DNA of 64,000 bases, from the NCBI RefSeq assembly GCF_025028335.1, contig NZ_JAFEUW010000001.1:1674001-1738000 (forward strand), in the 5' to 3' direction. Under the pieces are notes generated by a model. That model saw only the letters and a list, made by a program, of their open reading frames with translations. It was not told the origin of the DNA and made no database searches. Origin of the DNA: Brachybacterium sillae (GTDB lineage Bacteria; Actinomycetota; Actinomycetes; Actinomycetales; Dermabacteraceae). Shown here in pieces: positions 30,136 through 38,580 of the stretch. Numbering within the stretch: position 1 is the first letter of the stretch; every line of letters starts with the position of its first letter. The position numbers and the translations under genes are program-made.

Positions 30136-30615
30136 ATGGCCGGACACGGCACCCCCACCACCCCTCTCACTCCCGCGGCCGACGGCCCCCGATCTCTCGG
30201 GATCGCCGCCGCCAGCTGGCACGCCGCCCTGATGGACCGGCTGCTCGACGGCGCGCGTCGGGCCGCCGCCAACGCGGGGGTCGACCAGGTCACCGTGGTG
30301 CGGGTGCCCGGCTCCTTCGAGGTGCCCGTCGCGGCGCAGGCCCTCGCCCGCACCCATGACGTCGTCGTCGGGCTCGGTGTGGTGGTGCGGGGGGAGACTT
30401 CGCATTTCGAGTACATCTCCGCCGCAGCCACGGAGGGTCTGGCCCGGGTGGCGCTGGATGAGTCCACGCCCGTCGGCAACGGCGTGCTCACCGTGAACAC
30501 GATGGCGCAGGCCGAGGCCCGCGCCGGTGGCCCCGGTGCCGACGAGGACGCCGGCTACGCCGCCACCGAGGCCGCGATCCGTACGTTCCGGGCACTGGCC
30601 TCTCTCCCGCAGTGA
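30136..30615 (+). CDS. ribH: 6,7-dimethyl-8-ribityllumazine synthase
   Basis: This 159-residue icosahedral enzyme condenses the RibD and RibB products. Motifs: GIAAASWHAALMDRLLDGA, RVPGSFEVPVAAQAL, GLGVVVRGETSHFEYISAAA (with catalytic His) and GNGVLTVNTMAQAEAR. CAGGAGCAG precedes the ATG. Last gene of the rib operon. Confidence 0.93.
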   Translation: MAGHGTPTTPLTPAADGPRSLGIAAASWHAALMDRLLDGARRAAANAGVDQVTVVRVPGSFEVPVAAQALARTHDVVVGLGVVVRGETSHFEYISAAATEGLARVALDESTPVGNGVLTVNTMAQAEARAGGPGADEDAGYAATEAAIRTFRALASLPQ

Positions 30616-30645
30616 GGGCGGTCGGTGGTTGAGCCCTGACGCGAC

Positions 30646-30682
30646 GACGCCGGGGGCAGCCCCGCAGGGCTGCCCCGGCGTC
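30646..30682. terminator. Terminator shared by the rib operon and the convergent SDR gene
   Basis: A 16-base stem with one bulged G (GACGCCGGGGGCAGCCC against GGGCTGCCCCGGCGTC) and a 4-base loop lies between the ribH stop and the SDR stop. Position suits both strands. Confidence 0.65.
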
Positions 30683-30712
30683 ACCGTCGGGTCAGCGCGC
30701 TCGCCGGACGGC

Positions 30713-31606
30713 TCACGGCGTGGGCATGCCGCCGTTCACGTTGAGGGTCTCGCCGAGCACGTAGCTGGACTCCGCAGAGGCGAGGAACACGTAGGCCGGT
30801 GCCACCTCGGTCGGCTGACCGGCGCGGCCCAGGTAGGTGTCCTTGCCGAACTTCGGCAGCTTCTCCTTCGGCTGGCCGTCGCTGACCTGCAGCGGCGTCC
30901 AGAAGGGGCCCGGGGCCACCGCGTTCACGCGGATCCCCTGCGGGCCGAGCTGCTGGGCGAGGCCCTTGGTGAACGCGTTGATCGCGGCCTTGGTGGAGGC
31001 GTAGTCGAGCAGCGTCTCCGACGGCTTGTACGCCTGCACCGAGGTCGAGTTGATGATCGAGGCGCCCTTGGGCAGCAGCGGCAGCGCAGCCCGCACGACG
31101 CGGAACATCGACAGGATGTTGACGTCGAAGGTCTGCTCCAGCTGCTCGTCGGTGATGTCGGCGATCTCCTCCTGGGCGATCTGCTTGCCGGCGTTGTTCA
31201 CCAGGATGTCGAGGCCGCCGAGCGCATCGGCCGCGGTCTTCGGCAGCGAGGCGCAGAAGTCCTTGTCGGCGAGGTCGCCGGGGATCAGCACCGCCGTGCG
31301 GCCGGACTCCTCGATGACGCCCTTGACCCACTCGGCGTCGCGCTCCTCGGCGGGCAGGTAGGTGAGGGCGACGTCGGCCCCCTCCCGGGCGAAGGCGATC
31401 GCCACGGCGGCGCCGAGGCCGGAGTCCGCACCGGAGATCAGAGCCTTGCGGCCCTCGAGACGGCCCGTGCCGCGATAGGTGTCTTGGCCGCGGTCGGTCT
31501 GCGGCTCCAGCGTGGCGTCGAGGCCGGGCTCCTCCTGGTGCTGCTTCGGCGGCTCGATGGAGGGGTAGCGGGTGACGGGGTCAACCATCTGCAGCTGATC
31601 GGTCAT
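30713..31606 (-). CDS. SDR-family oxidoreductase (general-stress-protein-39 type)
   Basis: The 297-residue dehydrogenase has an N-terminal ~50-residue lead with Pro/Gln-rich PSIEPPKQHQEEPGLDATLE, typical of the YdaD/YhdF/GSP39 group. The NAD(P) motif is ALISGADSGLGAAVAIAF, followed by LDILVNNAGKQ, the catalytic Ser-Tyr-Lys (STSVQAYKPSETLLDYASTK) and PGPFWTPLQ. ATG at 31606 has GGAG upstream. The substrate is unknown. Confidence 0.9.
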   Translation of the reverse strand: MTDQLQMVDPVTRYPSIEPPKQHQEEPGLDATLEPQTDRGQDTYRGTGRLEGRKALISGADSGLGAAVAIAFAREGADVALTYLPAEERDAEWVKGVIEESGRTAVLIPGDLADKDFCASLPKTAADALGGLDILVNNAGKQIAQEEIADITDEQLEQTFDVNILSMFRVVRAALPLLPKGASIINSTSVQAYKPSETLLDYASTKAAINAFTKGLAQQLGPQGIRVNAVAPGPFWTPLQVSDGQPKEKLPKFGKDTYLGRAGQPTEVAPAYVFLASAESSYVLGETLNVNGGMPTP

Positions 31607-31813
31607 GACAACTCCTTCGCAGGTCGGCCGGTGCTCACGCGCACCGGGATACCCCCACTGTTCCGCGTCGCGCCCTGCACCCCCAAGGATCATCCGACCA
31701 CTTGGACGGGGGCGTCAGCGTCGTGCCCGCGCGTTCCGCGGGATGGAGCACTCCGCGCCAGGATCGGGGACCCGGCGGCGGCAGGACCAGTCACCCGATG
31801 CCGGCCGAGCAGC

Positions 31814-32614
31814 TCAGGAGGATTCGGCGCAGCGCTGCACGAGGCGGTGCAACCACGCCGCCGCGTGGGCGCGATCGAGCGGGTCCTCGTCCGACGGGTC
31901 CTCGGGACGCAGCAGGCCGAGGGCGATCGCCCAGGCGGTGTCCGGGTTCGCGTCGACGTCGCGCTCGGTCCTCGGTGCGGGCAGGGCCTCCCGGGCCAGA
32001 GCGGCGATCGCTGCGACGGCCTCCCCGGCTCGGATCGGCTCCTGCGGCCGCAGCCGGAACTCGGCATCGACCAGGAGGCCGCCGTGGGCATGGAGCCAGC
32101 GCAGGGCCGCGGCGGGGGCGGTGGTCTGGGGCAGATCCGTGACCGGCGTGGGCACGGTGGTGGGGGGCACCGGTCGCCCGACGAGGGTGTGCAGGGCGAG
32201 GGCGAGGTCGGCGCGGGTGAGGTTGACCGACGGATCCTCTCCGGCGTCGGGGGAGAGGAGCTGATGGTCGACGGCCCAGGACAGCGCCTCGGCGGCATCG
32301 ACGTCGGCGATGCCGGCCGGGCCGGTCTGACCGGGGGTCGCGCGGGATCCATCATCCCCCGCGGTGTCACGGCGAGCGGTGACCCCCACCCCAGCAGTGA
32401 CCAGCACTGCGGCCGCGATCGCCCCGCCTCCGAGCAGCAGCGTGCGACGGGACGAGGTGGAGGACGCCGAGGCGCCGGCGATGCCCCCCGGGGTCGGGGC
32501 GTCGGCGCGTGGGCGAGGCGCCGGGGCGGCGGATCCGTCGGGTGCCGGAGCAGGGGTGACCGTCGGTGACCCCGGGCGCAGATGCGGGGGTGTGGGCCGT
32601 TTGATCAGAGCCAT
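31814..32614 (-). CDS. Membrane-anchored protein with SLH-like repeats
   Basis: The 266-residue protein has a Pro/Ala-rich cytoplasmic N-terminus and an RR-led hydrophobic segment (SRRTLLLGGGAIAAAVLVTA near residue 55). Outside there are two or three S-layer-homology-like stretches (ADVDAAEALSWAVDHQLL, VNLTRADLALALHTLVG, RAGEAVAAIAALAREAL, DTAWAIALGLLRPED). SLH domains usually bind cell-wall polymers. It overlaps the preceding SGNH-like gene by 10 bases, so the two form a unit. Confidence 0.7.
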   Translation of the reverse strand: MALIKRPTPPHLRPGSPTVTPAPAPDGSAAPAPRPRADAPTPGGIAGASASSTSSRRTLLLGGGAIAAAVLVTAGVGVTARRDTAGDDGSRATPGQTGPAGIADVDAAEALSWAVDHQLLSPDAGEDPSVNLTRADLALALHTLVGRPVPPTTVPTPVTDLPQTTAPAAALRWLHAHGGLLVDAEFRLRPQEPIRAGEAVAAIAALAREALPAPRTERDVDANPDTAWAIALGLLRPEDPSDEDPLDRAHAAAWLHRLVQRCAESS

Positions 32615-33543
32615 CGCAGCTCCTTCATCCGACGCACCAGCGCCCAGCCCACGGCGAGGTTCCCCCAGGCGTTCAGGTGTCGCTCATCGCGGGCCACCAG
32701 ACGGTGCGGCACATGCCCGCGCTGCAGATCGGCGGCGACGGCCGGGTCATCCTGCAGGCGCAGTGGCGCAAGGACCGGCACCGACGCCAGCCCCTCGGCG
32801 GTGGCGAGCAGCGACCGCAGGTCGAGGAACCGGCGTCCGTAGCGGCGGGCCTGCTCAGCGTTGACCGCGCTGAGGGCCGCCTCAGTGGCGGAACCGCGGG
32901 GGTCCAGCGGGGTGGGCCACTGACCCAGCACCAGGGAGTCCTCCGCGGGGTCGCGGGCGGCGTCCCACATGGCCTGCACGTCGGCGAGGACCTGGTCGAC
33001 CTGCTCGATGTTGTTCTTGCCCATCCACAGCACCTGGCGCATGCCCTCGGCCGCCGCCCCCAGGGAGGAACGGAACACCGCCGGTGCCAGTGCCGCGCGG
33101 GGATCGTCGGCCACGAACTCCCACCCGGTGGGCGCGGTGCACCGCAGATGCCCGGGGATGCGACCGAGCATGCCGGGCATGTCGAGGGCTCCCCGCGGCG
33201 GCAGCACCGGGTCGAGGCCGACGGGCGCGCGGCCGATCGCCTGGGCGGCGGGCAGCAGCGGGTGGACCGTCGGGGCGGCCAGCCCCCGCTGCAGGAGGGT
33301 GTGGGTGGAGAGGATGCCGCCGCGCTCACCGTGGAGGATCACCGGCAGCGGCGCAGCGGCGGCGGCCAGGAGCTCATGCAGCCGGACCGGGACGGGCGCC
33401 CCCTCACCGCCGCCCTCGGAGGCCATCGAGGACGAACCCCACAGCACGATCCCGCGGGTGGTCTCGGGGATGCCGAGGGCCGCGCGGGCCTCGGGGATCC
33501 CGGGGGTCTGCGGGGGCGCGAAGGGCGCGGTCGAACTCGGCAT
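32605..33543 (-). CDS. SGNH/GDSL-like hydrolase of unknown substrate
   Basis: The protein has a block-I-like GIVLWGSSSMASEGGG (Ser nucleophile region), a block-III-like MGKNNIEQVDQVLADVQAMW (as in GxND of SGNH esterases) and a C-terminal RHLNAWGNLAVGWAL with a possible catalytic His. The start is uncertain: ATG 33543 is preferred (312 residues), with a GTG at 33600 possible. It lies in the same transcription unit as the SLH-like membrane protein. A role in trimming or decorating cell-surface polymers is inference. Confidence 0.6.
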   Translation of the reverse strand: MPSSTAPFAPPQTPGIPEARAALGIPETTRGIVLWGSSSMASEGGGEGAPVPVRLHELLAAAAAPLPVILHGERGGILSTHTLLQRGLAAPTVHPLLPAAQAIGRAPVGLDPVLPPRGALDMPGMLGRIPGHLRCTAPTGWEFVADDPRAALAPAVFRSSLGAAAEGMRQVLWMGKNNIEQVDQVLADVQAMWDAARDPAEDSLVLGQWPTPLDPRGSATEAALSAVNAEQARRYGRRFLDLRSLLATAEGLASVPVLAPLRLQDDPAVAADLQRGHVPHRLVARDERHLNAWGNLAVGWALVRRMKELRWL

Positions 33544-33653
33544 CGCCGTCACCACCCCCGTGCCCCGTGCGTCGGCTGCGGCGGATCGCCGCTCGGGCAC
33601 GAGTGTACGGAGGAGGGGACCGCGCGGGGAGTCTCAGGAACGCGGGTCGATCC

Positions 33654-34730
33654 TCAGGAACCCGTCACGGGATCCCCCTGCACAGGATCGCCCTGCACGG
33701 GGCCGTCGGTGTTGGGCCGCCAGCCCAGAGCCGGAGCCACATGCTCGGCCATGTTCTGCAGGATCCGCAGGTTGAGGTCGACGCCGAGCTGCGAGGGGAT
33801 CGTCAGCATGAGCGTGTCCGCGGCCTCGACCGCGGCGTCGGCGCGCAGGGCCTCCACCAGGTCGTCCGGTTCTCCCACGTAGGTGCGGCCGAAGGTGGAA
33901 CGGTATCCGTCGATCACGCCGATCTGGTCGGCCCCGTCCCCGGGGCGCAGGCCGAACATCATCCGGTCCTCCCCGGTGACGATCGGGAACACGCTGCGGG
34001 AGACGCTCACACGCGGCGCCCCGGTGTGCCCGGCCTCCCGATAGGCGGCGCGGTAGCGGTCGATCTGCTCGCGCTGAAGGTCCGCGAAGGCTTCCCCGGT
34101 GGCCTCGGTGAGCAGGGTGGAGCTCATGAGGTTCACGCCGAGGCGGCCGGCCCATTCGGCGGTCTCCCGGGTGCCGGCGCCCCACCAGATGCGGTCGATC
34201 AGCTGCGGGGCATGGGGCTCGACCCGCAGACGGGTGCCGGGCAGGGAGCGCTGGGGGTCGGCGGGGGCGAGCTTCTCGCCGCGCACGGCCCGCAGGAACA
34301 GGTCGAACTTCTCACGGGCGAGGTCCGCACCCCGCGGATCCTGGGAGCCCAGGTAGCCGAAGGTCTCCCACCCGCGGTCGGCCGCTTCGGGGCTGCCCCG
34401 GGAGACTCCGAGCGCGACCCTGCCGTCAGAGAGCAGATCCAGCGCCGCCGCCTCCTCCGCGAGGTACAGCGGGTTCTCGTAGCGCATGTCGATCACGCCG
34501 GTGCCGACCTCGATGCGGCGGGTGCGGGCGGCCATCGCCGACAGCAGTGGCATGGGGGAGGCCGACTGGGTGGCGAAGTGGTGCACCCGGACGTACGCCC
34601 CGTTCACACCGAGCTCGTCGGCACCGACGGCGATGTCCACCGCGTCGTGCAGCATCTGGCGGGCATCGACGCCGCGGACGCCGCTGCCGGCGCCGTAGTG
34701 ACCGAAGCTGAGGAAACCGAAGGCACGCAT
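33654..34730 (-). CDS. LLM-class flavin-dependent oxidoreductase
   Basis: The 358-residue luciferase-like barrel protein starts MRAFGFLSFGHYGAGSG and has VRVHHFATQSASPMPLLSAM, GTGVIDMRYENPLYLAEEA, VALGVSRGSPEAADRG and a C-terminal GEPDDLVEAL. The FMN or F420 partner cannot be told from sequence. The C-terminus has a short repeat (GPVQGDPVQGDPV). Confidence 0.87.
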   Translation of the reverse strand: MRAFGFLSFGHYGAGSGVRGVDARQMLHDAVDIAVGADELGVNGAYVRVHHFATQSASPMPLLSAMAARTRRIEVGTGVIDMRYENPLYLAEEAAALDLLSDGRVALGVSRGSPEAADRGWETFGYLGSQDPRGADLAREKFDLFLRAVRGEKLAPADPQRSLPGTRLRVEPHAPQLIDRIWWGAGTRETAEWAGRLGVNLMSSTLLTEATGEAFADLQREQIDRYRAAYREAGHTGAPRVSVSRSVFPIVTGEDRMMFGLRPGDGADQIGVIDGYRSTFGRTYVGEPDDLVEALRADAAVEAADTLMLTIPSQLGVDLNLRILQNMAEHVAPALGWRPNTDGPVQGDPVQGDPVTGS

Positions 34731-34835
34731 GCCGGGGGAACGGCTCGACGACGCGGATCATTCCCCGCACCGGCGCGCCGCGCGCCGTCGTGTGCACCGG
34801 CGCACCGCGCGCCCGTCAGCGCGGGGCGCCTCACC

Positions 34836-35264
34836 TCAGCCGGCGGATCCCTCCGTGACGTTCACCTGCCACAGCACCCCGTACCTGTCCTTCACCTGCC
34901 CGTAGTGGTCACCCCACGGTGCCTTCTCGAACGGCATGGTGACCTCACCGCCGTCAGTGGTCAGGCGGTCGATGAGGTCCTGCGCCACCGCCGTGGTCTC
35001 CGGTTCGATGAGGAAGGAGTAGGTGCCGGACTCCAGGGAGGCGCCCCCGCCCAGCACGTCGTCACCGCCGGTCAGGCGCAGCATGCCGCCGTCCAGCAGG
35101 GCATGCGCCACCGCCTCGGCGGGCGGCTGGAACTCGCCCATGTCACCCATGTTCGCCTGGCCGTAGGTGAGCATGTCGAGGGTCCCACCGAAGACGTCGC
35201 GGTAGTAGGTGAGCACTTCGGCAGCGTTGCCGGGGAAGCTGATGTACGAACTGATACGGGTCAT
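34836..35264 (-). CDS. VOC-superfamily (glyoxalase/PhnB-like) protein
   Basis: This 142-residue PhnB-like protein reads ISFPGNAAEVLTYYRDVFGG near the start, then GMLRLTGGDDV, MPFEKAPWGDHYGQVKDRYG and VLWQVNV. The layout matches the small 3-demethylubiquinone-methyltransferase-like VOC group, whose function is mostly unknown. TGGAGG precedes the ATG. Confidence 0.85.
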   Translation of the reverse strand: MTRISSYISFPGNAAEVLTYYRDVFGGTLDMLTYGQANMGDMGEFQPPAEAVAHALLDGGMLRLTGGDDVLGGGASLESGTYSFLIEPETTAVAQDLIDRLTTDGGEVTMPFEKAPWGDHYGQVKDRYGVLWQVNVTEGSAG

Positions 35265-35400
35265 GCGGACCTCCAGGGTCTCGGAGCGGGGGCGCGGCCT
35301 GCGTCTCCCGTGGACGGGGCCAGTGTGGCGCAGGCGCCCGACAGACGAGTGACCGTGCAGTGAGGGGACACGGGATGCCGCAGCGGGCACACTGGCAGTC

Positions 35401-36162
35401 ATGAGCTCCCAGGCCACGGACCATCCCACCCTCCCGGACATCGTCGGCCACCGCGGCGCCGCCCTGTGCGCCCCGGAGAACACGCTGCTGTCGCTGCGGC
35501 GGGCGATCGCCGACGGTGCCGACGCCGTCGAGGTCGACGTGCACCTCAGCCGCGACGGCGTGGTGATGGTGCTGCACGACGAGACGGTCGATCGCACCGC
35601 CACAGACACCTCCCCGTGCCGCACCGGCGCCGTCGCGGACCTCACCGCCGCAGAACTGGCCGAGGTGGAGCTTCCCGAGGGGCAGCGGATCCCGACGCTC
35701 GCGCAGGCCCTGGAGGTCTGCGTCCGCGAGGACGGCTCCCCGGTGCCGATGCTGGTCGAGGTGAAGGCCGTCGCGGCAGCCCGCGCGGCGGTGCGGGAGC
35801 TGCAGCGCCGCCACGGTGACCGGGTGGGGGAGAACGCGGTGGTGATCAGTTTCTACGCGGAGGCGCTGCGCGCCGTCCGGGAGGCCGAACCGCGCATCCC
35901 CCTCGGCTATCTCCAGGACAGCACCGACGCCTCGACCGCCTCGGTGCTGCGGGGCCTGCACGCCGAACGGTTGAGCGTCGACGTGGACCACGTGACCGCG
36001 GCCGGCGCACAGCTGGCCCGGGAGGCCGGCGCGGAGCTGCACGTGTGGACCACGAACACCGCCGAGCAGGTGGACCGTGCCCTCGCCGCGGGGGCCGCGT
36101 CCCTCACGACCGATGATCCGCGGCGGATCCGGGCGATGGTCGAGGCCCGCCGGGCGCGGTGA
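35401..36162 (+). CDS. ugpQ: Glycerophosphodiester phosphodiesterase
   Basis: The 253-residue cytosolic enzyme has the GDPD signatures VGHRGAALCAPENTLLSLRR, ADAVEVDVHLSRDGVVMVLH and DETVDRTATD near the N-terminus, plus LVEVKAV and the C-terminal VWTTNTAEQVDRALAAGA. It hydrolyses glycerophosphodiesters to glycerol 3-phosphate. There is no signal peptide, so it acts inside the cell. No ugp transporter genes are adjacent. Confidence 0.92.
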   Translation: MSSQATDHPTLPDIVGHRGAALCAPENTLLSLRRAIADGADAVEVDVHLSRDGVVMVLHDETVDRTATDTSPCRTGAVADLTAAELAEVELPEGQRIPTLAQALEVCVREDGSPVPMLVEVKAVAAARAAVRELQRRHGDRVGENAVVISFYAEALRAVREAEPRIPLGYLQDSTDASTASVLRGLHAERLSVDVDHVTAAGAQLAREAGAELHVWTTNTAEQVDRALAAGAASLTTDDPRRIRAMVEARRAR

Positions 36163-36195
36163 CAGCGGGCGGGGTGACGGTGACCGCGCGGCGGC

Positions 36196-36678
36196 TCAGC
36201 CCTCCTCGCCCTGGTTCATCACCAGCAGCTCCTGACCACCGTCGGTCTCCGAGGCCTCCACGGTCCACGTCACGGTGGGGCCGTCCTCCGGGGTGACGGC
36301 GCACGCCGACGACTCGTCACCCTCCACGGCCGAGAGGCGGTCGCTGCACAGCACCTCCAGTGACCCGCGGACATCCTCCGGCAACGGCGCCTCGTCCTGG
36401 AGCAGATCCTCCAGGTCGCCGGAGTCCAGGGGGTCATCGACCTGGAGGGGACCGAACTGGGCGCCCACCTCACTCAGCATGGCGGTCTCGGAGTCCCCAC
36501 CGCCGTCGCTGGGTGCGGGGGCGGGGGCTGCGGGCGCGGAGCTCGACGGGGCCGCGGTGCTGGGCGGGGGAGTCCAGTTCGCGTCGGGATCGGGCTCCGA
36601 GCAACCGGCCAGGGCGAGGGCGGACAGGGCGACGACCGCGGACTCGAGGAGGGGACGGGCGAAGGGTCGAAGGGGCAT
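36196..36678 (-). CDS. Small secreted lipoprotein, unknown function
   Basis: The 160-residue precursor has a lipobox (ALALAGC near residue 25), a Pro/Ser/Ala-rich linker to about residue 60, and a short acidic C-terminal domain with two Cys (EVLCSDRLS and SSACAVTPE) that may pair. Residues such as TVTWTVEASETDGGQELLVM suggest a beta fold. I do not recognise the domain. It converges on the GDPD gene. Confidence 0.65.
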   Translation of the reverse strand: MPLRPFARPLLESAVVALSALALAGCSEPDPDANWTPPPSTAAPSSSAPAAPAPAPSDGGGDSETAMLSEVGAQFGPLQVDDPLDSGDLEDLLQDEAPLPEDVRGSLEVLCSDRLSAVEGDESSACAVTPEDGPTVTWTVEASETDGGQELLVMNQGEEG

Positions 36679-36773
36679 GACGACTCCTGGGCTGAGGGGA
36701 TCAGGACGGGAGAGGGTGCAGAACGGCAGGCATGAGGAGAGTGCCCCACCGACCGGTGGGGTCCCCCTCGGGG

Positions 36774-37931
36774 TCAGTGTGACCGGTCGGCCGGGTGCAG
36801 CGCCAGACGGGCGGTCACCGCCTCGCGCAGGGTCGGCAGCAGGCGGGCGTGCATCGGGTCCGACGACGCGCGGGTGGCCACGTGCAGCAGCATGCTCGTG
36901 CGTTCATACGCCTCCCATCCACGCATCCGCAGCAGCAGCTCCTCGCAGCGCTCCGCGAGGTCGCTCGGGTGTGGTGTCTGCGCGCCCCGGGCCTGCGCCC
37001 CCGCCCGCACGTACTCCTCCACCAGCAAGCGCCAGGTCTGCTTATCCCCGGGCAGGTACCAGGGGTCCACATGGATCGGGCCCGCAAGGATCTCCAGGTC
37101 ACGGGCGGGATCATCCGCGCGGGCCCACTCCAGGTCGATGAACCTCGGCCGGGCGCCGAGCGCCCCCGCCTCCGCGTCGGACTCCCACACCACGTTCGTG
37201 GCGCACAGGTCCCCGTGGGCGACGACGAACTCCGCACAGGGTCCCGCCAGCTCGTCCACCCGCTCGACGACCGCCAGGGCGGCATCGACCAGAGGCGCGA
37301 GGCCCTCCCGGGTGATGACCTCCGGGGCACGACGGCACTGGCCCTCGAGGGCCGCGCGGGCCTCCGGCAGCAGCGGCAACGGGCCGGGGGTGACGTCGGC
37401 CAGCGGGTCGGGGCCCAGGCGCAGGGTCCCGCGGCCGGGCATGGCCACGGTGTGCAGTCGCGCCAGCGTGCGAGCGTGGGCGCGCAGATGCTCGGGGGTC
37501 CACCGGGCGGGAGGGAGGATGCGACCCGGCTGGGCGGTGGTGACGAGGACCGGGACTCCGAGCGGGGAGGTGGCCGGATCGTCGTGGACGGCGACGGCGA
37601 CGGGCACGATGTCGCCCACATGGCGCAACTGGGTGAGGGCGGCGGCCTCCGCGCTGCGGGGGGCGGCCGGAGCGGCCGGGTCGCGGGGCACGCGGACGAT
37701 GAGGGTCTGCTGCTCCCGGGGGCGCAGCTCCCACGCGGCGGAACTCTCCCCGACCCCCAGCAGGCGCACCTCGGCACGAGGGTCATCGGGGGGAGCGCAC
37801 AGCAGGCTGCCCTCGGCCCAGGTCGCGAGGATGCGCTCGCCCATCGCGGGGGAGGTGGGCGGGGGTGCGTCGGGGGAGGGGTGGCGGGACGGCGCGGCGC
37901 TGCACGGTGTCTCGCTCGACGGCGCTGTCAT
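36774..37931 (-). CDS. Aminoglycoside-phosphotransferase-fold kinase
   Basis: The 385-residue protein has the APH/choline-kinase catalytic loop VVAHGDLCATNVVWESD and the metal motif FIDLEWARADDPARDLE. A usual HGDLHxxN His is replaced by Cys-Ala-Thr-Asn, keeping Asp and Asn. The C-terminal part is alpha-helical (ELLLRMRGWEAYERTSMLLH). ATG 37931 follows GGAGG. These proteins phosphorylate small molecules; the substrate is unknown, and resistance should not be assumed. Confidence 0.8.
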   Translation of the reverse strand: MTAPSSETPCSAAPSRHPSPDAPPPTSPAMGERILATWAEGSLLCAPPDDPRAEVRLLGVGESSAAWELRPREQQTLIVRVPRDPAAPAAPRSAEAAALTQLRHVGDIVPVAVAVHDDPATSPLGVPVLVTTAQPGRILPPARWTPEHLRAHARTLARLHTVAMPGRGTLRLGPDPLADVTPGPLPLLPEARAALEGQCRRAPEVITREGLAPLVDAALAVVERVDELAGPCAEFVVAHGDLCATNVVWESDAEAGALGARPRFIDLEWARADDPARDLEILAGPIHVDPWYLPGDKQTWRLLVEEYVRAGAQARGAQTPHPSDLAERCEELLLRMRGWEAYERTSMLLHVATRASSDPMHARLLPTLREAVTARLALHPADRSH

Positions 37932-38016
37932 CACAACGGGGCCTCCTCGCCTGGGTCCGTCCAGTCTACGGACCGGCAGGCGGGGAGGCCCTGGGGGATG
38001 GGGTGTGTCCGGCGGG

Positions 38017-38351
38017 TCAGGCCTGCAGCAGCTCGCGAGCGCGGGCCGGCGTCGGCACCTCATCGTTCAGGACGCCGAAGGGGTGCAGGTCTCCCAGCAC
38101 CTCGATGCGCAGCGCGGAATCGACCCCGCCCACGCGGGCCGGGGTGAACCCGGCCGCGGTGATCAGACGATCAGACGCTCGGCCTCCTGGGCGGCGGGGT
38201 CGTCTTCGGTGGCGGCGGAGCCGAGCTGCGCGGCGAGGTCCTCGGCCTTGGCGCGGGTGCGGTTGGCCAGCACCACGGACTCCCCACCCTCGACGAGGTG
38301 GTGGGCGACGCTGCGGCCGATGTTCCCGGTACCGATGATGGCGACAGTCAT
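38017..38351 (-). pseudogene. NADP(H)-dependent F420 reductase-like gene, internally deleted and frameshifted
   Basis: ATG 38351 gives the coenzyme-binding start MTVAIIGTGNIGRSVAHHL to DDPAAQEAERLI. Then come a second copy of an 8-base unit (CGTCTGAT twice; 38160-38176 on the plus strand reads GATCAGACGATCAGACG) and a stop. Removing one unit restores ERLITAAGFTPARVGGVDSA and RIEVLGDLHPFGVL, the family C-terminus. Even so the product would be ~111 residues against about 200, so the middle is also deleted. Confidence 0.72.
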
Positions 38352-38580
38352 TGAGGTTCTCCTTCTGGTCGGCGACCGAGTCGCGAGGGCTCGAGGTCGG
38401 AACGGAGGGGCCGGAACCGGCCCGACGCGTCGATAGCAGAACATTCAACTACTTCGGTGCAAGGGGGTCGGGAACGTGTGACGGGCGAGACGTCCGCTCC
38501 GACCTGTGGGGCGCCCCCGCGGCTTCGTATCATGACCGCACCCGGACGCGACCCCCGGTGTCCGCGTGGAAGGAACCCCC

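Noticed and set aside
36774-37931. Aminoglycoside resistance gene
   Set aside because: The APH fold is shared by many kinases of small metabolites and homoserine or choline kinases. Nothing in the sequence or neighbourhood points to antibiotics.
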